NCBI GenBank assembly: GCA_031259095.1
Contig: JAIRLW010000111.1
Coordinates: 1 to 10,770, forward strand
Reading direction: 5' to 3'
DNA length: 10,770 nucleotides
Origin: Planctomycetaceae bacterium
Lineage (GTDB): Bacteria; Planctomycetota; Planctomycetia; Pirellulales; Thermoguttaceae
Below are positions 1-6,983 of this stretch, one piece after another; position 1 is the first letter of the stretch; each line of letters opens with the position of its first letter. The notes under the pieces are model-generated. The model was not told the origin of the DNA and made no database searches. It was given only the letters and a program-made list of their open reading frames with translations. The translations under genes and the position numbers were made by a program.

Positions 1-65
1 TTCAAGTGTAATTGAGTATTGAGTAAAAATTACACATTTAACCCTTTTTAGGAAAAGACAATTTC

Positions 66-506
66 ATGTTCACACAAAACCTTTTTACAGTGTTTGTCAG
101 CCAAACAATATTGGTGGTATTTAGTTTCAATCAGACAATTTTGTCGTTGTTTACTTCTTTCATCTTGTTTTCTAGAAAATGGTGTTTATTTCCAAAAACA
201 AGTCGTGTTGCGATTCACGGTGAAGTAACATTGGACAATAAACCATTCGAACATGGTGAAATATTATTTTCATCAATTGCAGGAGCCACTCCGGCAGTAT
301 CGACTGGTTCGCCCATCAAAAACGGAACTTTTTCGCTTCCTGCAAAACAAGGTCTCATACCGGAACAAACATATTCGGTACACTTTCGATCAATTGAAGT
401 TATTTCGGGTACACAAGAAGAGACAGAAGAAATAAAGAACCAATCTGGAATACCCTATAAAACCCGAAACCTTATCCCGTCAAAATATGGAACAAAATCA
501 AAATAA
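66..506 (+). CDS. Small secreted/lipoprotein-type protein with carboxypeptidase-regulatory-like fold, probably truncated
   Basis: This is a 146-residue protein. Residues 1-36 are hydrophobic in two stretches (about 7-21 and 25-35), followed by Arg-Lys-Trp-Cys, which suggests an export signal or membrane anchor. Cys40 is not in a good lipobox. Residues 47-68 (VAIHGEVTLDNKPFEHGEI within this span) match the opening strand pattern of the small beta-sandwich proteins abundant in planctomycetes, and 'NLIPSKYGTKS' near the end matches their late conserved 'IPxKY' motif. The family is usually exported and its function is unknown. The reading frame stops at TAA 504-506, where homologues continue for about 20 more residues. 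Family-like sequence follows in frame to 575, so this is probably a nonsense-truncated gene or pseudogene. The ATG at 66 has AGGA at 50-53, slightly too far upstream to be ideal. I am fairly sure of the fold family and unsure whether the gene is active. Confidence 0.6.
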   Translation: MFTQNLFTVFVSQTILVVFSFNQTILSLFTSFILFSRKWCLFPKTSRVAIHGEVTLDNKPFEHGEILFSSIAGATPAVSTGSPIKNGTFSLPAKQGLIPEQTYSVHFRSIEVISGTQEETEEIKNQSGIPYKTRNLIPSKYGTKSK

Positions 507-575
507 ATTGTTACTGCGACAAAAAAATCGCTCAACGTGTTTCAATTTGAACAGACAAGCGAACACGACAAATAA
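507..575 (+). pseudogene. In-frame continuation of the 66-506 gene after a premature TAA
   Basis: Directly after the TAA at 504-506, the same frame reads IVTATKKSLNVFQFEQ and a few more residues before a second TAA at 573-575. Planctomycete proteins of this type typically end with 'S-x-L-T-V-x-V-T-xx-xx-N-x-F-x-F-x', and the residues here line up with that pattern, with the stop codon on the usual Leu position. A single T-to-A change in TTA (Leu) would give the observed TAA. The match is from memory of the family rather than from an alignment. Confidence 0.5.
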
Positions 576-576
576 A

Positions 577-608
577 GTGTTTATTTTTTTAACAGAATTA
601 ACAAAATT
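577..608. repeat. Dispersed repeat, copy A (T-run plus AACAGAATTAAC)
   Basis: This segment (gtgttta, a T-run, then aacagaattaacaaaatt) recurs with few changes at 3159-3189, where the 9-bp unit at its end has expanded to several tandem copies. Both copies lie just downstream of a gene or repeat cluster. Confidence 0.6.
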
Positions 609-703
609 TTCATAAATTACAAATTTAAAAGTATGGTAATCCATCAGCGTAATTTCCGTGATGGTTATTTTGTCTTAGTTCCGCAGGGACGAGAGGTGCA
701 TAA

Positions 704-732
704 CCGGCGGTGTAGCGCAGCGCAACCGCCGG
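704..732. repeat. GC-rich palindrome (REP-like)
   Basis: CCGGCGGT at 704-711 pairs with ACCGCCGG at 725-732 around a 13-nt loop. It sits beside 'ccgcagggac' and the ccctgaaaggg palindrome, a combination resembling REP-type extragenic palindromes known in many bacteria. No REP-associated tyrosine transposase is visible in the window. Confidence 0.65.
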
Positions 733-756
733 AAAGTCGCATCCTCCCAATCCAAA

Positions 757-811
757 GCCCTGAAAGGGCAGTAAGATTTTTTAATTCATTGCCCGCCCCA
801 ACGGGGTAATA
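757..811. repeat. REP-like unit, forward copy (GCCCTGAAAGGGC ... CCCCAACGGGG)
   Basis: Two small palindromes, gccct-gaa-agggc (757-769) and cccc-aac-gggg (796-806), flank an AT-rich spacer containing a run of T. The unit is repeated in opposite orientation at about 10497-10554 with roughly 80% or better identity by eye. The first hairpin followed by the T-run at about 776-782 could also act as an intrinsic terminator reading on the + strand. Confidence 0.7.
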
Positions 812-875
812 CTGCTTGCACTTGAAAATACAGGTAGGCGACCTCTTGCTAAAGGGTTTTCACCTACGGTCGCGC

Positions 876-976
876 GGCGATAGCCAACTTGACTCTGTGA
901 ACGGCAGGAAATCGGAACGCAAAACGGTAAGCAATACCAATTTCCGTCCGCTCACAGGGTCAAGCCGGCTATCGCC
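876..976. repeat. Long imperfect fold-back with 40-bp arms
   Basis: The arms 876-915 and 937-976 are reverse complements at 33 of 40 positions, with a 21-nt loop (916-936). One of the seven differences would be a G-U pair in RNA. The arms carry 'ggcgatagcc' at the outer ends and 'tgtgaacggcag' in the left arm. That 12-mer recurs exactly at 3376-3387 inside another palindrome. It could be a repeat element or a structured RNA. Confidence 0.7.
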
Positions 977-980
977 GACG

Positions 981-1010
981 CTATTAATCAAAATTAATCA
1001 AAATTAATCA
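981..1010. repeat. Tandem 10-bp repeat (AAATTAATCA)
   Basis: Three consecutive 10-bp units occur, the first slightly diverged (ctattaatca) and the next two identical (aaattaatca). They fill the gap between the long fold-back and the right terminal repeat of the 832-1039 unit. Confidence 0.85.
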
Positions 1011-1312
1011 AAAAATTTCAGGCGAAACATCGCCTACCTCTTGATTTTTTGACCTAAACAAATAATCCCCCCAAAAGGTGAAATAATCGGAAAAATTTTC
1101 CTCTAACTCCCTATTCAAAAAAAGCCGGAATGGTTACAATCATGTGACTTACTACATAAATGTAGCCCTAACATCAGGAATGTCCAACAAATTCACGGCA
1201 AACATGACGATTGTTTTTGTCTATTTGACAATTTCAGGATTTATTTTTTGCCCATTTTGTCATTTCTGATTTTTTCAGTATCGTTGTGATCCTGATTTTG
1301 TGTGTAAGTGGT

Positions 1313-1338
1313 TGTCGGTATTCTTCGGAGCGCCGACA
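1313..1338 (+). promoter_or_regulatory. Leader hairpin with UUCG tetraloop before the glutamate synthase gene
   Basis: Positions 1313-1323 pair with 1328-1338 to give an 11-bp stem (one mismatch, two G-U pairs) closed by C(UUCG)G, the especially stable tetraloop. It ends 26 nt before the AAGGAG ribosome binding site. It may protect or regulate the 5' leader. No known riboswitch was recognised. Confidence 0.5.
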
Positions 1339-1364
1339 GTCAACCTATTTCAACCCAACCCCAC

Positions 1365-1370
1365 AAGGAG
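1365..1370 (+). promoter_or_regulatory. Ribosome binding site AAGGAG of the glutamate synthase gene
   Basis: AAGGAG with a 6-nt spacer to ATG 1377 fixes the start. It is the strongest Shine-Dalgarno site before any sizeable gene in the window. Confidence 0.85.
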
Positions 1371-1376
1371 CAAACA

Positions 1377-2969
1377 ATGAATTTGCAAACACCCAACAGT
1401 AATGACGCTACCAGAACCCTAAACCGTTCCCGAAGTATTGTTCCATGCAGCGGTTTATGTTCACGATGTCTTGACGGATGTCGTGGAAACTGCGAAATTT
1501 TCAAAGCCGCGTTCAGAGGACGCGAACTGATTTATCCGGGTCCTTTTGGCGAAGTAACCGCCGGCGGAGACAAAAATTATCCGCTCGATTATTCCCACCT
1601 GAATATTCAAGGTTACGCCCAAGGCGCGGAAGGTTTACCGGAAGGAATGACCGCCTCGCCCGACACCGCACGATTTCCAATCGTCAATACCGAAACTTCG
1701 TACGGTTGGGATCAAAAAGTAACAATGACCGTTCCCATTTTTACCGGCGCATTAGGTTCCACCGAAATTGCCCGAAAAAATTGGGAACACTTCGCTGTCG
1801 GTGCAGCGCTTTCCGGCGTTACCATCGTTTGCGGTGAAAATGTCTGCGGAATTGATCCCAAACTCGAACTAAACGCCGACAAAAAAGTGGTCAATGCCCC
1901 CGATATGGATCGGCGAATCGAAGCCTACCGTAAATATCGCGGAACATTTGGCGAAATCCTGATTCAAATGAATGTCGAAGACACCAATCTTGGAGTTGCC
2001 GAATATATTATCGACAAACACAAAATCGAAACAATCGAATTGAAATGGGGTCAAGGCGCAAAATGTATCGGCGGAGAAATCAAAGTCGCCCAACTCGAAC
2101 GCGCCATCGAATTACAAAAACGCGGCTATATCGTGACCCCCGATCCGTCCGACCCAATTATTCAGGCGTCGTTCAAAGCCGGAGCCATTAAGGAGTTTGA
2201 ACGTCATAGCCGACTCGGTTTTGTGACCGAAGAAGGGTTTATGAAAGAAGTAGAACGTTTACGCTCGCTCGGATATAAACGTATCACCCTCAAAACCGGA
2301 GCCTACAGTCTTAAAGAATTAGCAATGGCAATTAAATATTGCTCCAAAGCCAAAATTGATCTGTTGACTATCGACGGGGCGTCCGGCGGAACCGGAATGA
2401 GTCCTTGGCGCATGATGGAAGAATGGGGTGTTCCGTCTATTTATCTGCACAGCGCCGCCTACGAATATGCGTCGATTTTAGCCGCCAAAGGGGAACGTGT
2501 TCCTGATTTGGCGTTTGCCGGAGGGTTCAGTTCAGAAGACGGGGTGTTCAAAGCATTGGCGTTGGGCGCGCCCTATGTGAAAGCCGTCTGTATGGGACGA
2601 GCCTTGATGATTCCGGGAATGGTCGGAAAAAATATCGAGCAATGGCTCAAAGAAAACAATTTGCCAAAATCTGTTTCCGAGTTCGGCAGCAAACCAGAAG
2701 AAATCTTTGTCAACTACGAAAAGGTCAAAGATATTGTCGGCGCAAAAGAAATTCAAAATGTACCGCTTGGCGCCATCGGAATTTACAGTTATGCCGACAA
2801 AATCAAAGTCGGACTGCAACAGCTCATGGCAGGCGCAAGAAAATTCAACGTCTCAAAAATTACACGTAATGAATTGATGTCGCTTACTGAAGAGTGTACA
2901 AAAGTTACCAAAATACCTTATTTGATGGATTGCTATCGTGATGAAGCCGTCAAAATTCTGAAAGGTTAG
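1377..2969 (+). CDS. FMN-binding glutamate synthase family protein (stand-alone synthase domain)
   Basis: This 530-residue protein corresponds to the central FMN/synthase domain of glutamate synthase, which makes glutamate from 2-oxoglutarate and ammonia using reducing power from a partner. The start is ATG 1377, because AAGGAG (1365-1370) lies 6 nt upstream; an upstream GTG at 1308 has no such site. Residues 225-233 (GQGAKCIGG) and 331-343 (TIDGASGGTGMSP) match the GltB FMN and substrate-binding signatures, followed by AGGF at 381-384. The family typically lacks the glutaminase and GXGXG domains, and both are absent here. Cys24, 28, 31, 35 and 39 form a CxxxCxxCxxxCxxxC array near the N-terminus, while the three clustered cysteines that bind 3Fe-4S in classical GltB are missing (only Cys405 lies nearby). 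No gltD or glutaminase neighbour is present, so the electron donor and in vivo reaction are open. The gene appears monocistronic, with a terminator right after it. Confidence 0.9.
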   Translation: MNLQTPNSNDATRTLNRSRSIVPCSGLCSRCLDGCRGNCEIFKAAFRGRELIYPGPFGEVTAGGDKNYPLDYSHLNIQGYAQGAEGLPEGMTASPDTARFPIVNTETSYGWDQKVTMTVPIFTGALGSTEIARKNWEHFAVGAALSGVTIVCGENVCGIDPKLELNADKKVVNAPDMDRRIEAYRKYRGTFGEILIQMNVEDTNLGVAEYIIDKHKIETIELKWGQGAKCIGGEIKVAQLERAIELQKRGYIVTPDPSDPIIQASFKAGAIKEFERHSRLGFVTEEGFMKEVERLRSLGYKRITLKTGAYSLKELAMAIKYCSKAKIDLLTIDGASGGTGMSPWRMMEEWGVPSIYLHSAAYEYASILAAKGERVPDLAFAGGFSSEDGVFKALALGAPYVKAVCMGRALMIPGMVGKNIEQWLKENNLPKSVSEFGSKPEEIFVNYEKVKDIVGAKEIQNVPLGAIGIYSYADKIKVGLQQLMAGARKFNVSKITRNELMSLTEECTKVTKIPYLMDCYRDEAVKILKG

Positions 2970-3000
2970 TCCGGTTGACCAATACGGTATCACGGTAACA

Positions 3001-3032
3001 GAAGACAGGCAATCTTATGATTGCCTGTCTTT
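3001..3032 (+). terminator. Hairpin terminator after the glutamate synthase gene
   Basis: AAGACAGGCAATC (3002-3014) pairs perfectly with GATTGCCTGTCTT (3019-3031) around a TTAT loop. This 13-bp stem begins 32 nt after the stop codon. The T-run that follows is short and interrupted, so termination may be partial. Confidence 0.75.
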
Positions 3033-3047
3033 GGTTCTATTAATGAT

Positions 3048-3063
3048 ATTTTTAGAGATTCCC
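3048..3063. repeat. 16-bp inverted repeat, left copy
   Basis: ATTTTTAGAGATTCCC is matched exactly by its reverse complement at 10418-10433, about 7.4 kb away. The two copies lie just after the glutamate synthase terminator and just after the phosphatase stop codon, so they bracket the tex, ATPase and phosphatase genes. Confidence 0.7.
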
Positions 3064-3087
3064 AATTATTTACGTCAAAAATCCAAA

Positions 3088-3128
3088 GGCAGGCGATCCA
3101 TTCGCCGAACGGTCGCGCCGGTTGATCG
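3088..3128. repeat. Degenerate palindromic repeat related to 832-880
   Basis: It begins ggcaggcga, contains the small hairpin ggcga-tccat-tcgcc (3092-3106), and continues with acggtcgcgc, which also occurs at about 866-875. It looks like a shortened, diverged relative of the 832-1039 unit. Confidence 0.45.
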
Positions 3129-3158
3129 AAGTTCAAAAACAATCTCAGTAGCAAAACG

Positions 3159-3207
3159 GTGTTTCTTTTTTAACAGAATTAACAACATTAACAACATTAA
3201 CAACATT
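3159..3207. repeat. Dispersed repeat, copy B, with 9-bp tandem units
   Basis: It starts like 577-608 (gtgtttc, T-run, aacagaatt). Then AACAACATT is repeated three times at 3181-3207, with aacagaatt at 3172-3180 as a diverged first unit. Read in one frame it gives a meaningless Asn-Asn-Ile repeat at the end of a TTG-initiated frame that is not called as a gene. Confidence 0.8.
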
Positions 3208-3382
3208 GGCGTCATTGACATAATATTGGTGAATCTGTAGATTATGAAAATTATGTTAAGTTTGTGTTTTTAACACAGACCGTTCCCTTGTGGTCATTTC
3301 CCAACAGGAAAAACTAAAATGAAAAAAATAGAAGTGATGAAACAGTTAGCGTTAAATACATTGTCGTTTGGGAGTTGTGAAC

Positions 3383-3436
3383 GGCAGACGATTGGATCGG
3401 ATCGCCAAACGGCCGGCAGCACAATCGCTGTCTGCC
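3383..3436. repeat. Palindromic repeat
   Basis: GGCAGACGATT (3383-3393) pairs with AATCGCTGTCTGCC (3423-3436) apart from a 3-nt bulge. The sequence just before it, tgtgaacggcag (3376-3387), is identical to 896-907 in the long fold-back, linking the two elements. Confidence 0.6.
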
Positions 3437-3465
3437 CGGAGAAAAAAATATTATACTCCCATTCC

Positions 3466-3494
3466 TTGACAATAATCGAAGTTTAACTTAGTAT
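3466..3494 (+). promoter_or_regulatory. Probable sigma-70-type promoter for tex
   Basis: A consensus TTGACA (3466-3471) is followed after exactly 17 nt by TAGTAT (3489-3494), a 4-of-6 match to TATAAT. Transcription would start near 3501, giving a leader of about 80 nt before the tex ATG at 3580. Confidence 0.55.
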
Positions 3495-3579
3495 CTACGT
3501 TTTACAAAAGGACATTGATGCTGGAAAAGGCGAATGTTTCCTTTTTTTGTTATTCCCTAATTTCTTTTATTGTACCGTC

Positions 3580-6500
3580 ATGGTCGAACCAGTTACGATC
3601 AATCTTCGTTTTTTGGCGCGGGACTTAGGTTTACCGCAAGAGCAAGTTCAATCAGTCGTTACGTTGCTTGACGACGGTTTTCCGGTTCCCTTTATTGCCC
3701 GGTACCGAAAAGACCAAACCGGAAATCTCGACGAAGAGATACTCCGCAATATCGAAGAGGAACTCCATGCCGTTCGCGCTCTCTGCGAACGGAAACAGGC
3801 AATCCTCAAAACAATCGACTCGCAAGGAAAACTAACGCCCGAACTCGATAAAAAAATCCGCGACGCCAAATCGTTAAGGCGTCTGGAAGACCTCTATTTG
3901 CCGTTTAAACCAAAACGACAAACATTGGCGACCGAAGCACGCGAACACGGTCTCGAACCACTCGCCCTCGAAATTTTTCACGGAACCATCGCCCCTGAAA
4001 AATTAGATCAAAGAGCGTCCGAATTTATTAATGAGGACAAAAAAATTAAATCAATCGCCGACGCATTACTAGGCGCAGGTTATATTATCGCCGAAACTTT
4101 CAGCGAAAAAATCGAAGTCGTTCAATATGTCCGCGAATCCATCTACAAATACGGTAAACTCGTTACCTCCAAAATCGAACCGAAAATTCCAACCGCATCG
4201 GTCCTCTCAAAAAATTCCGAAATTTCAGGAAATTCCGAAAAATCAGAAAAGCCGGAAAAGCCGGAAAAAAAATCTGCCGCGAAAAAAACAAAGAAAGAAA
4301 AAAATAGTCCGAAAACAACTGATGACACCGAAACCAAAACACAAAACAATGATCAGAACGATCAGAATGTTGCGGTATCGTCTGAAATTCCAAAAGAACC
4401 GGAACATGTTGATGTAACGGAAAACGCGGAAAATATCGTTTCGGCTGATTCGTCTGAAAAAACCGAAACCGAACATGCGGACACTAAAACAGAAATTACA
4501 ACAGAACCGACAACAGAACCGACAACAGAAACTGAAACTAATACAGCATCGGAAACAATGACCGCTGAAAATGTCGAAAATGCTGTTGTTGCCGAACCGC
4601 AAAATGTTGAACCGCAAGAGATTGATCCTCAAAACGCCGATGTTTTGACGGTCACCGAACAATTTAAACAATGGAAAACAATGCAGGAAATACAAGGAAT
4701 TCCGGTTGTTCGTTCACAAAATTCGTTGAAGAAAAAGAAAACGGAAGAAATTCAAAAACAAAAAGAAGATGCAAAAAATAAACATCAGGAATATTTTGAA
4801 CGGCAATTCAGCGATTACTTTGATTTTACCGCCGGACTTCGTAACTTTCCGGCACACCGGATTTTAGCAATTAATCGCGGTGAACGAGGTAAAGTGATTC
4901 GCGTCAAAATCGATCACAATGAAGCCAAAACGTTTGACATTGTTCGTGAATTTTGTATTCCCAAAGATCATCCGCATGTCGATTTCTTAGCCGGTTGTCT
5001 GAAAGACGCTCTTCACCGGTTGGTGATTCCGTCCATAGAACGTGAAATCCGAAACGATATGACGGAATTTGCCGAAAAACAGGCGATTCGTGTTTTCGGT
5101 AAAAATCTTCGACATTTACTGCTTCAACCGCCGCTTCATCGTAAACGGGTTTTGGCTCTCGATCCGGGTTACAAACACGGTTGCAAAATGGTTCCGCTGG
5201 ATGAATTCGGGAACGTTCTCGATTTCGAAACAGTTTATCTGTCCGGCAGTCCTGAGCGCAAAGAAAAAGCGGTTCAAAAAATTGCGGACATCATTCAAAA
5301 ATACAAAATTTCCGTTATCGCTATCGGCAACGGTTCTGGAAGTCGTGAAACGGAAGAAGTGGTTTCCGGGATGATTGCGGCTCGTTTTGCGGACTCGGAA
5401 TTGGCGTATGTGATTGTCAACGAAGCCGGAGCCAGCGTTTATTCCGCCAGTCCGGTCGCCAAAGAAGAATTTCCCGATTACGATCCGTTGCTTCGCGGTG
5501 CGGTTTCCATTGGTCGGCGGCTTCAAGACCCGCTCAATGAATTGGTTAAAATTGATCCGGCAAGTCTCGGCGTGGGAATGTATCAGCATGATCTGAAAAA
5601 TAAGCATCTCAAAAATATGCTCACCGATGTGGTTGAATCCTGCGTTAATTTTGCCGGCGTCGATCTCAATACCGCCACTTCGGCAATTTTGCGTTACGTT
5701 TCCGGTCTGAACCAGATGACCGCAAAACGTATCCATGAATACCGATTATCGCATGGTCCTTACCGAAGCCGTGAAGAAATTAAAAAAGTTTCCGGTTTAG
5801 GCGAAGTCGCGTTCACTCACGCCGCAGGATTTCTCAAAATTCACGATGGAACAAATCCATTAGACGCAACATGGATTCATCCCGAAAGTTATCACTTAGC
5901 CGCTAAAATTCTGGAAAAACTCGGATTTTCAGTGGACGATCTGAAAAATAACGAAAAAATTAAAGAAATCGCCGCAAAAATCGCAGAAGAAAAAATCGGC
6001 GAATTGTCGTCCAAATTGTCGTCGGAATTGGGCGTTGGGCTTTTCACTGTCCGCGACACGCTCGATAGTCTCGCCCGACCCGGACGCGATCCGCGAGAAT
6101 CGTTACCGCCGCCAGTGTTCAAAAAAGGAATCCTCCATGCGGAAGACTTAAAACATGGTATGGAATTGACCGGAACCGTTTTGAATGTTGTCGATTTCGG
6201 CGCGTTCGTCGATATTGGTTTACACGATTCCGGTTTAATCCACATCAGTCAAATGGCTGACCAGTTTATTCGCGACACCCACGAAAAAGTTGCTGTCGGC
6301 GATATTGTTCGGGTTTGGGTGGTCGAAGCCGACCTCAAACGCAAACGAATTTCTTTAACAATGCTTCCGCCCGGTACCGAAAAACAACCAAAACCGGAAC
6401 ATTCAGCAGCAGCAACAACCACAGAACCGCGCCGACAATTACGTTGGAACGAATCACGCGAACAAAACAGTAAACCATCATCTTCTACGGAAGAAAAGAA

Positions 6501-6939
6501 ATCGACAAAACATTTCCCCGAACACGAACATCGTGAACGTCAACAACCTGAAAATCGTCGTCCGCCTAAGAAAACAACGCCGCAAACGGAACATTCGACA
6601 AACGATCCCGCGAAACAACGTAGCGACGATCAACATCCTCTTCGCCGAGATAATCGTAACAATCGTGATCGAGACAGATATCGGCGTGAACGCGATAATC
6701 GGGAACATGGAAACCGCGAACACGGAAATCGTAACCGTGTCAAAACTTATGTTGCCTCGCCTAAAACCAAAGAACTCAAACCAATTTCTGAAAAAATGAA
6801 ACAAGGTAAAGAAGCGCTCCGAAGTTTCGGCGATTTGGCTCAATTTCTTGGTCATGTTCAGATTGCCGATCCGGCAGAAGAAAAGAAACGAAAAAAAGAA
6901 GAAGCACGATCAAAGAAAAAAGAACAAGAAAATTCGTAG
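3580..6939 (+). CDS. tex: Tex family RNA-binding transcription accessory protein with long insert and charged tail
   Basis: Tex binds nucleic acid and acts in transcription and RNA quality control. The order seen is: Tex N-terminal helical region (PFIARYRK at 37-44); a low-complexity Lys/Glu/Thr/Pro insert at about 198-400; the core resuming at KHQEYF (401); a YqgF/RNase H-like domain starting at LALDPG (525-530); helix-hairpin-helix segments at about 690-760; an S1 domain at 860-928 (VDFGAFVDIG inside); and a basic Arg/Asn/His-rich tail ending with an LRSFGDL motif (about 1080-1086) and a Lys/Glu-rich C-terminus. At 1119 residues it is about 350-400 longer than usual Tex, entirely through the insert and tail. 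ATG 3580 is preferred over TTG 3547 because family proteins start shortly before the 'LGLP' helix. Neither start has a Shine-Dalgarno site, and no partner gene is linked. Confidence 0.93.
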   Translation: MVEPVTINLRFLARDLGLPQEQVQSVVTLLDDGFPVPFIARYRKDQTGNLDEEILRNIEEELHAVRALCERKQAILKTIDSQGKLTPELDKKIRDAKSLRRLEDLYLPFKPKRQTLATEAREHGLEPLALEIFHGTIAPEKLDQRASEFINEDKKIKSIADALLGAGYIIAETFSEKIEVVQYVRESIYKYGKLVTSKIEPKIPTASVLSKNSEISGNSEKSEKPEKPEKKSAAKKTKKEKNSPKTTDDTETKTQNNDQNDQNVAVSSEIPKEPEHVDVTENAENIVSADSSEKTETEHADTKTEITTEPTTEPTTETETNTASETMTAENVENAVVAEPQNVEPQEIDPQNADVLTVTEQFKQWKTMQEIQGIPVVRSQNSLKKKKTEEIQKQKEDAKNKHQEYFERQFSDYFDFTAGLRNFPAHRILAINRGERGKVIRVKIDHNEAKTFDIVREFCIPKDHPHVDFLAGCLKDALHRLVIPSIEREIRNDMTEFAEKQAIRVFGKNLRHLLLQPPLHRKRVLALDPGYKHGCKMVPLDEFGNVLDFETVYLSGSPERKEKAVQKIADIIQKYKISVIAIGNGSGSRETEEVVSGMIAARFADSELAYVIVNEAGASVYSASPVAKEEFPDYDPLLRGAVSIGRRLQDPLNELVKIDPASLGVGMYQHDLKNKHLKNMLTDVVESCVNFAGVDLNTATSAILRYVSGLNQMTAKRIHEYRLSHGPYRSREEIKKVSGLGEVAFTHAAGFLKIHDGTNPLDATWIHPESYHLAAKILEKLGFSVDDLKNNEKIKEIAAKIAEEKIGELSSKLSSELGVGLFTVRDTLDSLARPGRDPRESLPPPVFKKGILHAEDLKHGMELTGTVLNVVDFGAFVDIGLHDSGLIHISQMADQFIRDTHEKVAVGDIVRVWVVEADLKRKRISLTMLPPGTEKQPKPEHSAAATTTEPRRQLRWNESREQNSKPSSSTEEKKSTKHFPEHEHRERQQPENRRPPKKTTPQTEHSTNDPAKQRSDDQHPLRRDNRNNRDRDRYRRERDNREHGNREHGNRNRVKTYVASPKTKELKPISEKMKQGKEALRSFGDLAQFLGHVQIADPAEEKKRKKEEARSKKKEQENS

Positions 6940-6983
6940 TGTATCAGTGGAATTTTCCAAAACGTCTTTTAATAGTTTCCGCA

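Larger units (their letters stand above)
832..1039. repeat. Unit bounded by 10-bp inverted repeats
   Basis: AGGTAGGCGA at 832-841 is exactly reverse-complemented as TCGCCTACCT at 1030-1039. Inside lie a degenerate hairpin (about 833-871), the long fold-back at 876-976 and a 10-bp tandem repeat. Related 'ggcaggcga' and 'gcctacctg' motifs recur at 3088 and 10622-10662. It has the general shape of a non-autonomous miniature element, but no target-site duplication is obvious. Confidence 0.5.
576..1376. other. Repeat-rich intergenic region, no credible gene
   Basis: About 800 bp lie between the small secreted protein and the glutamate synthase gene. The first two thirds (about 577-1040) consist of palindromic and tandem repeats listed separately. 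From about 1060 to 1300 the sequence is AT-rich with only small palindromes, such as the one at 1152-1165. A TTGACA at about 1224-1229 has no convincing -10 box. A 63-codon frame at 816-1007 starts at TTG, lies wholly inside the palindromes and resembles no protein. Confidence 0.7.
2970..3579. other. Intergenic region with terminator, repeats and tex promoter
   Basis: About 610 bp separate the glutamate synthase stop from the tex ATG. It holds the terminator (3001-3032), dispersed and palindromic repeats, and a promoter (3466-3494). A 55-codon frame from ATG 3319 to 3486, with AGGA at 3306-3309, encodes a peptide that resembles nothing and runs through the palindrome at 3383-3436, so it is not called as a gene. 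Confidence 0.7.

Noticed and set aside
816..1007. 63-codon + strand frame starting TTG
   Set aside because: It lies wholly within palindromic and tandem repeats, has no ribosome site and no recognisable protein sequence.
832..1039. CRISPR array
   Set aside because: Repeats here are inverted and of unequal length, with no regularly spaced direct repeats, and no cas gene is present.
1308..1376. Upstream GTG start for the glutamate synthase gene
   Set aside because: It would translate through the UUCG hairpin and the ribosome site; ATG 1377 has AAGGAG at 6-nt spacing.
3031..3240. 69-codon + strand frame starting TTG
   Set aside because: It starts in the terminator hairpin and ends in a 9-bp tandem repeat that gives Asn-Asn-Ile units; it is not protein-like.
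3319..3486. 55-codon frame with ATG and AGGA upstream
   Set aside because: Much of it is the palindrome at 3383-3436 and its end overlaps the tex promoter; there is no family resemblance.
4243..4695. 150-codon minus-strand frame rich in Phe and Cys inside tex
   Set aside because: It is the reverse of the A-rich low-complexity insert in Tex; composition alone explains it.
5116..5736. 206-codon minus-strand frame inside tex
   Set aside because: It is antisense to the conserved YqgF and helix-hairpin-helix part of Tex, so the open frame follows from tex codon use.
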